This document shows, piece after piece, positions 17,801 to 27,901 of a stretch of DNA of 27,901 nt; position 1 is the stretch's first letter, and each line of letters begins with the position of its first letter. Location of the stretch: the NCBI GenBank assembly GCA_964450495.1, contig CAYVFU010000065.1:1-27901 (forward strand), given 5' to 3'. Made by a program: the position numbers and the translations under genes. This stretch comes from CALFUK01 sp964450495 (lineage in GTDB: Bacteria; Bacteroidota; Bacteroidia; Chitinophagales; Saprospiraceae). The notes under the pieces are model-generated. The model saw only the letters and a program-made list of their open reading frames with translations. It ran no database searches and was not told where the DNA came from.

Positions 17801-20800
17801 AAATTACTGATGACTTATTTGCTTCAGGTTTCAATAATTGTGAGTTCGTCAATCCTGTTTTAACAAGTGATGAATTTATCGTAAATGATAATTATGATGG
17901 AGTTGCTGATTTTAATTTATTGGCAGCTGGTCAAAATAACATCGTACCTAATGATGTAGGTTCTGTAATAATGAGAATTGAAGCATGTAATTGCGCAGTT
18001 GGTACAACAATTATGAATATGGCTACAGCCACAGGAGACACTCCCGGTGGAGATACGCTCGAGGATGACAGTAGTGATGGAAGTAATCCTGATCCAAGTG
18101 ATGATGGTGAAGGAACAGACGAATCTAGTACGACAGTTACTGATATTGTGGAAGATCCAGATGCTGGTATCGCTAAACGAGTTGTGAGTAGTGAGCTAAT
18201 GGCTGATGGATGTACTCAAGTAGTCTATGAATTCAATGTAGAAAATCTTGGAAATGTAATTATAAATGATGTTCAAGTTGAGGATGATTTGATCGCTGCA
18301 GGTTTTGGTGCTTGTGCTGGTGGATTTACAACATCCCTCACTTCAGATGAATTTATTGTAAACCCAGCCTATGATGGCATGGGTAACAATGATCTGCTAG
18401 TTGGTACAGATAATATTGTTCCAGGAGATGTAGGTGCAATACTATTAACTGTAGAAGCATGCGGTTGTCCTGCTGGAACAATGATAGGGAATACAGCTAC
18501 TTTAACTGGTACTAGCCCTGGAGGTGAAGATATCGAAGATGATAGCAGTAGCGGTTCTGATCCTGATCCAGATGGCATGGGCGAAGAAGTAGATGAGAAT
18601 GATCCAACACCATTTACTATAAATGAAAACCCTGATTTAGGTGTAGCAAAACGTGAAGTAGGTGTATGGCTCCAAGAGGATGGTTGTGCATTAGTGGAAT
18701 ATGAAATAAATGTCGAAAATCTTGGAGATGTTAACTTAGCTAATCTTCAAGTAGAAGATGATTTAGTAGCTGCTGGTTTTGGCGATTGTGCATCATTTGA
18801 TATAAAGACATTGAGAAGTGATGACTTTATCGTCAATGACGGATATGATGGAGCTGGAGACATTAATTTACTCTCTGGTATGGATGNNNNNNNNNNNNNN
18901 NNNNNNNNNNNNNNNNNNNNNNNNNNNNNNNNNNNNNNNNNNNNNNNNNNNNNNNNNNNNNNNNNNNNNNNNNNNNNNNNNNNNNNGGACGATGATCGCA
19001 AACTCTGCGACTGGTACAGCAATGACACCAGGTGGTGAAGTTATTGAAGATGACAGTAGTAGTGGGTCAGACCCAGATCCAGATGGCATGGGCGAAGAAA
19101 CTGACGAAAGCAGTACAACAGATACAGTATTAAGCCAAGATCCAGATGCTGGAATAGCTAAACGGGTAGTTACTAGCCAATTGATGGATAATGGTTGTAC
19201 AGAAATTGTTTACGAATTCAATATTGAAAATCTAGGGAATGTTACAATTAGTGATATTCAAGTAGAAGATGATTTAATTGCAGCAGGATTTGGTGCATGT
19301 GGAGGAGGATTCACAACATCATTGACTTCAGATGAATTCTTGGTAAACCCTAACTACGATGGTCAAGGGAATAATGATTTACTAATTGGAACAGACAATA
19401 TTGTACCAGGAGATGTAGGAGCAATATTGCTTACCGTTGAAGCATGCGGTTGCCCTCCAGGCACGCCAATTGCAAACACAGCAACACTGACAGGTTCAAG
19501 TCCAAACGGAGAAGACATTGAAGATGACAGTAGTAGCGGACCAGATCCTGATCCTGATGGCATGGGCGAAAGTGAAGAAGATGAGACTGATCCAACACTA
19601 TTTACGATTAATGAGAACCCTGACTTTGGTGTAGCAAAACGTGAAGTAGGTGTATGGTTACAAGATGATGGTTGTGCATTAGTAGAGTATGAAATAAATG
19701 TAGAGAACTTAGGAGATGTCAACTTGGCAAATCTTCAAGTAGAAGACGATTTAGTAGCTGCTGGTTTTGGCGATTGTGCATCATTCGACATAAAGACATT
19801 GAGAAGTGATGACTTTATTGTCAATGACGGATATGATGGAGCTGGAGACATTAATTTACTCTCTGGTATGGATGAATTAGAGGTAGGAGATAAAGGAGCC
19901 ATTAACTTTGTGATTGAAGCTTGCGGCTGTCCAGAAGGGACGATGATCGCAAACTCTGCGACTGGTACAGCAATGACACCAGGTGGTGAAGTAATAGAAG
20001 ATGAAAGTAGTGATGGAGCTGATCCAGATCCAGATGGAAATGGAGAAGAAACAGATGAAAGCGGTACTACTGATACTACATTAAGCCAAGATCCATCAAT
20101 TGGATCAGCGAAAAGAGTTGTTGATGTTCAGATATTGCCAGATGGTAGCGCAGACATCATCTATGAATTTAACGTTAGAAATTATGGTAATGTTAGCTTA
20201 GATAATATTCAATTGACGGATGATCTTGCTTCTGTATTTGATCCTTGTTTTGTTGAAGTATTAACAATCACAAGCGATGACTTCACTGTAAATGAAAATT
20301 ACAATGGCAACACAGATATTAATCTTTTAATTGGAACTGATAACCTCGAAGTAAATGACAAAGGGGCTATCCTACTTGCTATTAATGTCAGTAATTGTGG
20401 AGATGATGTGGGTCCTTTTATGAACTCAGGGACAGTTTCTGGTGATGCACCAAATGGTGAAACCGTAGAAGATGATACTCAATCTGGTAGTGATCCAGAT
20501 CCAGACGGTAATGGTGATCCTACAGATAATGATGAAACAACAGATATTAGTTTCGAATTTGATAATAACATTGGTATTGCGAAAAATGTAGTTGCAGTTG
20601 TTCCTAATGCAAATGGAAGTGTAAATGTAACCTACGAATTCAATATCCAGAATTTTGGTAATCAAATAGTTGAAGACATCCAAGTCACTGATAACCTGGA
20701 AACAGTTTATGACCCATGTGATGTTACCGTATTGTCATTGACATCAGATGATTTTACAGTAAACAATACACCTCCTGTTGTATTTGATGGAGTAAGTGTT

Positions 20801-23800
20801 TTCGAATTGTTAGAAGGCTCTGATGACATTGGAGTTGGAGATGAAGGTGCTATCCTTTTGACGATAAATGTTGATAACTGTGGAGGAGAAACTGGTCCTT
20901 TTAATAACAGTGCATTCATTACAGGTACAGCTGCTGATGGAACTCCATTAGACGATATCTCACAAAACGGGACTGAGCCTGATCCTGATGGAGATGGAGA
21001 TCCAACCAATAATAACGATCCAACACCTGTTAATTTTGGATTTGATCCAGGGCTAGGAGTGGCAAAAAGAGTCACAAGATTACAGCTTAATGATGACGGT
21101 TGTTTTGATATCGTTTATGAGATTAAAGTAGAAAATTTAGGTGATGTAGATTTAGCTGATATTCAAGTGACAGAAGACTTAGTGGCAGCATTTGGTGGCG
21201 CAGAAAGTTTCTCTGTAACTGGCGTGGAAAGTGAAGAGTTTACTGTAAATACAGCATACGATGGCCTTACTCCTGCAACTAATTTCTTATTGACAGGTAC
21301 TGATACACTAATTGCGACTCCTGGTGGAGAAGAAGGTGCTATTTACTTGTTTGTAAATGTTTGCCCAGGTAATAACCCTGGTCCGTACATGAATACTGCA
21401 GTCGTGAATGGTACAACTCCTAGCGGTGATATCATTACAGATGAATCTACAGATGGTAGTGATCCTGATCCTAATGGAGATGGGATACCAGATGAAAATA
21501 CACCGACACCAGTTACCTTAGACATAGATCCTTCTCTAGGACTAGCTAAACGTCTAGCTAGTATAGAAATGATTACAGATGATTGTGCAAGAGTGACATA
21601 CGAATTCAATATTGTTAACTACGGCAATACCATCATAAATTCACTACAAGTAACTGATGATTTAAATGCGGCTTTTGCAGGTTGTTCTGGAGATGTCAGC
21701 ATATTTGAGATTACGAGTGATGATTATACCGTTAACAGTAATTACGAAGATGCATTAGCTACTGGAATGTTATTAACAGGAAATAATACACTTCAGGTAA
21801 ATGATGTTGGATCAATATTATTAACTGTTGATGCTTGTACTTGTGGTACTTCAGTTGTCACGAATTCAGCGACTGTAACTGGCGTAGATCCAGGAGGAGA
21901 TCCTATAGAAGATGTATCTACAGATGGTAGTGATCCTGATCCAAATGGTGATGGTGTTCCTGATGAAGAGGAGCCAACACAACATACTATAACGTGTACT
22001 GTGGCGATCATTTGTCCAGATGTACATGATCCGGTGAATGTTCAGAACGATTTAGAAGATTGTGGTGCGATTGTTAATTTCCCTGACGCACAAATAGAGT
22101 CAAATTGCACAGATATTGATGCAATGGATATCCAATTCATGTTGACTGCTACAGATGGAACGCTTCCAGTAACAGACCCAGCTAATGGAGACGCAGTCGT
22201 ACCATATGATGTTTGGATTACAGGACAAGCAGGTGGATTAATGTATCCAGTAGATACAGTGTTAGTGACATACAGAATCAACCCAGCAGATCTTCCGCAA
22301 GGACCTGAAGCGCCGATATTGACGCCAGGGGAATGTTCATTTACAGTTATTGTTAGAGATGAACAATGTCCAATATTTGTCAATACGATGCCAGAGGATA
22401 CATTAATATATGATTGTATCATACCTGACCCATTTGTGGTAAATCCAGTATGGCATCTTAGAGATAATTGTACAGATCCTGCAGACATAGCTGTTGATTT
22501 TGAAGAAATAAAATTTGATAGCATCTGTCCGAATACATTTACATTAAAGCGGACGTGGATCATTACTGATGAAGCTGGTAACGCTTGTGAACACAACCAT
22601 AAATTATTTGTGAGAGACACAACTCCGCCAATGATTATCTTACCTCCAGACACGACAATACAAGAGTGTGCTGTTGGAGAGGTGATTCTAAATTGTAGAG
22701 ATGTATTTACACCAATAGATACAGTAGAATCGCAAGTGCTTATTGATGGCGATTGGGTAATTACAACCATTGTAATTAAAGACACGACAATGGTCTGTGA
22801 TACGATTATCACACCAGTACCATTGACTGCAGGAATTCCTGATGTTAGCGATGGTGCTTGTACAGATGCCGAAGATATATTAGTAACGTTTAGAGACTCA
22901 GTAGATCTAGTCTGTAAAGGAGATAAAGCGGCGATTGTTTTCAGAATATGGAGAGCAGAAGACGAGTGTGGCAATGTCAGAGAAGACATCCAAGAAATAA
23001 CGATCATCGATCCGAATCCACCAATTTTAGAGGTGGTGCCTGACCTTACTATTTCATTAGGCCCTGAAGGCCATGTGAATTTGACGAGAGACGATGTGGT
23101 ATTGAATTTATTCGATGCCTGTTTTACAGACATGTCAGATATCGATCTGGTAATAGAGCCAAATTACTTTGGATGTAATGATTTGGGAGAACACCGTGTG
23201 ATTGTTGCTGCTACAGATCCTTGCAACAATAAAACTGCTTATGAAGAAGTGGTTGTCACTATCGTGGATACTCAAGCGCCTATACTTAATTGTCCAACAG
23301 GTACAATAACTGTAGATATAAATCCAATGGATTGTGATGCTTCCTTTGGTAGTATCATAAATATTCTGACTGGAGGAGATTGTGATGTCACCTTAACAAG
23401 TGACCCTCCATTAGATGCAGGTATAGATATGAACACCACTGAGATATTGGTAACAGCAGAAGATGCTTCAGGTAATACATCGGTGTGTAATGTGAGCGTA
23501 GCAATCAATATGACAGAAGAGTTAGACTTTGAGTCAGCTTTAGTTTGTAATGGCAGAATAAATGTCTCTCTAGGTAGCGAATGTTGGCTAGAGTTGACTC
23601 CTGATCAAATATTAGAAGGAGAAGATCAGATATGTTCAAGCTTATTGTGTATTGATGTTGTGGATGAAGATGGTAATGATCATTTGAACTTCTTTGACGA
23701 ATCAGATGTAAATCAAGTATTCAGAGTACAAGTAAAGAGTTGTAATGATGCTTCACAAAACAGTTGTTGGGGAGAGATTTTGATCGAAGAGAAACAAATA

Positions 23801-26800
23801 CCAATTGTGACCTTCCCTCAAGATACCTGCATCATCTGTGTAGAACCTACAGATCCGGAATACTTTAAATTGGGTTTACCGATTATAGAGAATTGTGAAT
23901 TAGCAATAGATATTGACTATGAAGATATTTATAGAGAGTTTGACGAATGTAGTGATCCTCGAGCAATCATAGAGAGAAGATGGGTCGTAGAAGATGATGA
24001 AGGCAATGTGCTAAGAGATACTCAAGAAATTGCGATTAAGCCATTTAATACAGAGCACGTTGTGTTCCCTGAAGATTTGGCTCTATTCAATAATAATGTC
24101 ATTAACTGTAGTGATGTCACAGACAGTCGTCAAGATATCGAGACTGGTAACTTGGCACCAAACTCAGTGTTGCAACCAGATAGTACAGGATTGCCAACAA
24201 TCTTTGGCTTGCCTCTACAGACGAATGCAGGATTGTGTTTATTCTCTATAGGCTATGAAGACAGAGTATTAGACATATGTTCTGGATCTTTCCAGATATT
24301 GAGACTTTGGGAAATCAATGATGTTTGTAAACCATTTGAAGATGGTACAAATCCAATATCACATACGCAAGTAATAACAGTGTATGATGTAGATGGGCCA
24401 CAAGTAGAAGACGATCCAGAACCAATTACTGTGAGCATTAATCCTTGGAGTTGTGATTTTATGGGCGAGTTACCATTGCCTGAAGTCGTACAATCTTGTG
24501 GAGATTTTGAGTTCGAAGCATATGTGACAGGCAGTGGCTCTGGTTATCTAGAAGTATCAGGTACAGTAGCTGAAGACAATCTATCTGTAACGGGTTTCAA
24601 TATAATCGAAGGAACGCATTGGGTAACTTACGTGTACAAAGATGGTTGTTCGAATATTGAATTATTTAAATACCAATTGCATGTTATAGATGAAGTGCCA
24701 CCAGTTGCTTTATGTAAAGATAATTTGCAGGTCGGCATAACAGCGTCAGGAACTGACGGCGGCGGCGTTGCTAAATTATTTGTAGAGAGTGTAGATGCAG
24801 GAAGCCAAGATTCTGGCTGCGGCCCAATTAAAACAAGATGTATCGTCAGAAGTGTAGACTATGATGCTGGATCTCTAGGTATGATAGACGGCCAGAGAGC
24901 GTTTATCGCAGCGAATGGTTGCAACTACGATGGAGAGACAGTCGATACGATATTTGATAAGAATGGTGATATAGAAACCATCAATGAATTGCAATATGTA
25001 TTATGTAAGGATGTAGTAGAATTCTGTTGCACCGATATTGGTTTACACGATGTCGTATTGATTGTAGAAGATAAGCATGGCAACACTAATCAATGTCGAA
25101 CCACAGTTAATGTAGGAGACAGTTCCTCAGTTGGTTTAATCTGTTTGCCACAAACAATCGATTGTAATGCAGACGGTACAGTAGAAGAGCTAAGACCGAG
25201 CTTTGGAGATTTCTGTGGTACAGATATTCCATTGACATACGTAGATGAATCAGAGTTAGTAGATGGATGTGGTGAAGGTCAGATTGTGCGTGTATGGTTC
25301 TTAGATAAAAACGAAGATGGGATCAAAGGAGAAGCAGAGCAGTCATGTACACAATTAGTGACCGTGATCAATACAACGCTGTTTGATCCATATACGATTA
25401 AATGGCCTCAGCATTACACAGGAGAAGTTTTAGCAGGTGTTAATTTGGAATGTGATCCAGAAAACGAAGTGCAAGAGTTCCCACAAGATGTCGAGATGGG
25501 AGATGCGTTTAGCTGTTCAGCTGCAGATGTTGGTGATATCCCAGTATGGTGTAATGCTGTATGTGGGCTAGTGGGAGTGAGTTCAGAGACAGATACAATA
25601 GAAGCAGGCGATGCTTGTCTGAAATTAATCAAGAGATGGACAGTAATCGATTGGTGCTATTGGGAAGCTAATGGATCAGATGTAGATGATGAGAATGATG
25701 GTATCGGAGATCAATTTGAGCCAGTACAGGATTGGGCACAAGGAGTATGCGACGGTTGTCCAGAGAATACCTTGGAAGGCTCAGTCTACTTCAGATATAC
25801 AGATGTTGACCTAGATGGCTATTATACTTTTGATCAAGTAATAGAGATTAGAGACGAAAGTGCACCGACAATAGAGGTAGCGGATGTGAATGTAAATACA
25901 AGTGGAGGAGCAGAATCAAAAGATGATGACACACCATGTACAGGTACAGAAATAGTGACAGCTACAGCGACAGATCTATGTGGAGGTGAAGAGGTTCCAG
26001 CAGACTTAATCAGTTGGGAGATCACTTATAATAACGACGGTGTATTGAGTGTAAGTACAGCACGAGGAGCTACCGCATCAATAGAGACACAAGCAGGTGC
26101 TCCTGGAGACGTACATACGATAAGCTTTAGAGCTACAGATGGCTGTGGAAACTCAACGACAGCAAATAGTACGATAAGCTTTAGCGATGATAAAGCTCCA
26201 GTACCATTCTGTGTAGCTGGCGTTACAACAGCAGTGATGGAGAGTACAGGCTCAGTAGTTGTGTGGGCAGGAGACTTCGATCAGGGCAGTTTTGATAATT
26301 GCAGTGAGATTGTACATTCAGCAGTACTATCAGGAGAGACACCAATCCAACCAGGAGAAGACGGTTTTGAAGATCAGTCAAATGTAGAATTTACATGTGA
26401 TGATCTGTCAAATGTATTTGAATTGGATATTTGGGTATGGGATACTTCAGGTAATGGAGATTTCTGCCAAGTACAAGTACTTATCTCAGGAGGTTGTGAA
26501 AGAGAAGGTGGCCAGTCAGGATCATCCGCATCGATAAGTGGAAGTGTCACTACAGAAATAAACGAGACGATAGAAGACGCCTTAGTACAGATTAATTCAA
26601 ATGCTTCAGCGGAGTATCCAAAGAGTTATTTGACGAGTACAGATGGTACATATGCATTTGGATCTAATCCATTATCAGAAGACTACGAGTTGTCAGCAGA
26701 GAAAGAAGGCGATTGGTTGAATGGGGTGAGTACGTTGGATTTATTGTATATGCAGCGTCATATCTTAGGTCTAGCACCATTGGATTCACCACACAAGATT

Positions 26801-27742
26801 ATCGCAGCAGATGTCGACAACAATGAAAGAGTGAATGCGAGTGATATCGTAGATGCAAGAAATGTGATATTGGGAGCAACAGAAGAGTTTAGAGGTGGCT
26901 ATGACTGGAAGTTCGTAGCGAAAGACTTTGATTTTGTTGATGTATCAAATCCATGGCCATTTGCACAAGAGACTGATATTACAGAATTAGCAGCAGGAAG
27001 CAATGTTCACCATATTACAGGAATAAAGATGGGTGATGTGAATGGAGATGTGATACCAAATTCAAGTCTAGCTGAGCCAAGAACGACAAAAGTGCGTTCG
27101 ATAGAATTAGAAGACAGGTCATTCAGCGTTGGAGATCAAGTCACAGTAGAGATAGATTTAGTAGAGCTGTCGATCAAGGGGATGCAGTTTACTCTAGAGT
27201 TAAATGGACTGGAATTATCAGATGTAAGATCTAGTTTGGATGATGAAGAAAATCTGGGTTATGTAACAGATAATAGTGCGACCTCCTTGAGTTACTTTAT
27301 CAATGTAGAAGAAGATAATAGATCTGTGATAACAATAGAGATGCTAGCAATTAATAGTGGCAGGTTAAGTCAGAGTATAGCCTTGACCTCCAAGATTACA
27401 GAGAATGAGTCTTATGGGCTTGCAGATGATGGATTAGCATCCTTAGCATTTGAGTTCAATACAAGTTCAGCATCAGCAGAACTGTATCAGAATGAGCCGA
27501 ATCCATTTGCAGACAATACAGTGATTGATTTTTATTTACCAGAGGCAGGAAAAGCTAAGTTGCGAATCTTTGATGTGACAGGTAAAGAGGTGTACTCAGT
27601 AGAAAACATCTATGAGGCAGGTCAACAAAGCGTAAGACTAGGCGATGATGAATTGAATCAAAGAAGTGGAATATTATACTACGAACTCCATGTGAATGGT
27701 ACACGCCAATCAGTAGTTAGAAAGATGATACGGTTGCAATAG
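11806..27742 (+). CDS. Giant T9SS-secreted surface protein with 15 DUF11-like domains, SprB, dockerin- and cohesin-like modules
   Basis: The protein is about 5,299 residues if the N gap hides 63 bp. Order, numbered from ATG 11806: signal peptide 1-30 (FLAIILTSFSSYGQ); Cys-rich N-terminal region; two divergent DUF11-like domains from 390 and 546; Ig/SprB/HYR-like island 693-1326 with a SprB repeat at about 1075-1151 (VAGGTAPFTFDWS...GVYTVTVTDANGC); thirteen DUF11-like units 1327-3384; Cys-rich HYR/Ig-like modules to about 4890; a carboxypeptidase-regulatory-like fold; dockerin-like region about 4955-5015 with one intact Ca2+ loop DVDNNERVNASD; cohesin-like domain about 5093-5205; T9SS type A sorting domain 5213-5299 (ELYQNEPNPFADNTVIDFYLP). 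It should be exported by Sec, then T9SS, and anchored or released at the surface. An adhesive or stalk role, possibly related to SprB-type gliding adhesins, is inference. A TTG at 11758 with AAGGA is an alternative start. The frame appears to shift at 18887-18986 only because of the placeholder Ns. Confidence 0.93.
12973..13881 (+). repeat. Two divergent DUF11-like domains near the N-terminus
   Basis: Domain D1 starts at 12973 (SISLEKS, then VDFSLIITNSGTVDLNSIDVTDE) and D2 at 13441 (IELEKELTDG, then AEYTFTVINTGVEDLNNLWLTDNL, GYDGVADDNLLQGVGTIVPG). Both share the order of motifs seen in the thirteen later units but at low identity. Both lack the DGC cysteine and keep two others. They are probably older copies, separated from the main array by the Ig/SprB/HYR island. 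Confidence 0.7.
15028..15258 (+). other. SprB repeat domain within the giant gene
   Basis: The segment has the pattern C-x-G-D-S-D-A-T-A-x-V, GGTAPFTFDWSDDG, then TGLTSGVYTVTVTDANGC, which is the SprB repeat consensus known from the Flavobacterium johnsoniae gliding adhesin. Only one clear copy was seen. Confidence 0.75.
15784..21994 (+). repeat. Thirteen tandem DUF11-like units of ~474 bp
   Basis: Unit starts: 15784, 16255, 16732, 17206, 17683, 18157, 18631, 19142, 19619, 20093, 20564, 21047, 21530. Lengths are 465-483 bp (155-161 residues), with unit 7 corrected to 474 bp for the gap. Each has GxAKRxV, YEFNIENLGN, DDL, TSDDF or TSDEF, LLxGTD, GDKGAI or GDVGAI, and an Asp-rich end such as EDDSSSGSDPDPDGNGEE. 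Units 6 and 8, and 7 and 9, are the closest pairs; units 10-13 are the most diverged. No frameshift occurs outside the gap. Confidence 0.95.
18887..18986. other. Assembly gap of 100 N inside repeat unit 7
   Basis: Exactly 100 Ns, a placeholder length. Aligning both flanks to unit 9 predicts that the missing part corresponds to 19875-19937, which is 63 bp. This keeps one reading frame, whereas 100 Ns shift it by one. Confidence 0.97.
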
Positions 27743-27771
27743 AAGATTTCAGCTGAGATACAATTTACAAG

Positions 27772-27801
27772 GCCCTGAATACCACTATTCAGGGCTTTTT
27801 T
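27772..27801 (+). terminator. Intrinsic terminator of the giant gene
   Basis: GCCCTGAATA and TATTCAGGGC form a perfect 10-bp stem around the 4-nt loop CCAC, followed directly by six Ts. It lies 30 bp after the stop codon. Confidence 0.95.
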
Positions 27802-27841
27802 CATGCAAGTCAATTATCTCAAGTGAGTGATTTGTTCCAAA

Positions 27842-27901
27842 ATGAAAACTCTGACTACAGCATTTGACAAAGGTGACAAATATAAATTAGAGCCGTTATA
27901 T
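27842..27901 (+). CDS. Possible start of the next gene (partial)
   Basis: After the terminator, an ATG at 27842 opens 20 codons that run off the window end without a stop (MKTLTTAFDKGDKYKLEPLY). It is on the same strand, 40 bp after the terminator. No family can be recognised from 20 residues, and no clear ribosome binding site is visible. Confidence 0.3.
   Translation, partial: MKTLTTAFDKGDKYKLEPLY

Noticed and set aside
18818..19038. A frameshift or two overlapping genes at the assembly gap
   Set aside because: The frame change is produced by the 100-N placeholder; the unit 9 alignment gives a 63-bp gap and one frame.
22042..23133. A 363-codon open frame on the minus strand opposite the Cys-rich modules
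   Set aside because: It is fully antisense to the well-supported giant gene, has low-complexity Ser/Ile/Val composition, no recognisable family and no start signal. Similar antisense open frames occur in every repeat unit and follow from the codon use of the sense strand.

Overview
The window looks like a chromosomal contig of a low-GC member of the Bacteroidota, most likely the Saprospiria/Saprospiraceae. The evidence is the type IX secretion (T9SS) C-terminal sorting domain on a giant surface protein, the dockerin-like LNGVSTLDLL...IAADVDNNE module that I recall as typical of giant Saprospiraceae proteins, DUF3467 and DUF4159 genes, and a TAnnTTTG-type -7 element before rseP. No rRNA, tRNA, CRISPR array, transposase or phage gene was seen.

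Layout. Positions 60-4283 (+) carry a DUF3500 exported protein, a membrane-anchored M20 metallopeptidase, ruvB and a Dabb-domain lipoprotein. Next comes a divergent pair: a DUF3467 protein (-) and a class I SAM methyltransferase (+). From about 5571 to 9415 the gene spacers are unusually long and filled with a CTTAATG-based repeat family, all in one orientation. It includes a 43-bp tandem array, a (TTC)11 run, a 67-bp duplication and a perfect 61-bp direct repeat. Embedded in this block are a PspC-like small membrane protein (+), a DUF4159 exported protein (-) and rsmE (-). A two-gene operon, rseP-hscB (+), follows.

The right 16 kb is one giant gene (11806-27742, +), interrupted only by a 100-N assembly gap at 18887-18986. 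The apparent frameshift at the gap is a placeholder artefact. The near-identical unit downstream predicts that 63 bp are missing, which restores one reading frame and a protein of about 5,300 residues. Its order is: signal peptide; Cys-rich N-terminal region; two divergent DUF11-like domains; an Ig/SprB/HYR-like island; thirteen tandem DUF11-like units of about 158 residues with Asp-rich DPDPDG linkers; a long series of Cys-rich HYR/Ig-like modules; a carboxypeptidase-regulatory-like fold; a dockerin-like pair; a cohesin-like domain; and a T9SS type A sorting domain. A perfect intrinsic terminator closes the gene. It is best read as a secreted, cell-surface adhesin or stalk protein.

The most informative observation is a correlated gain and loss of cysteines across the fifteen DUF11-like units, which predicts the disulfide pairing from sequence alone. 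The other points of interest are the repeat-filled spacers and the exact 55-bp flanks of the assembly gap.
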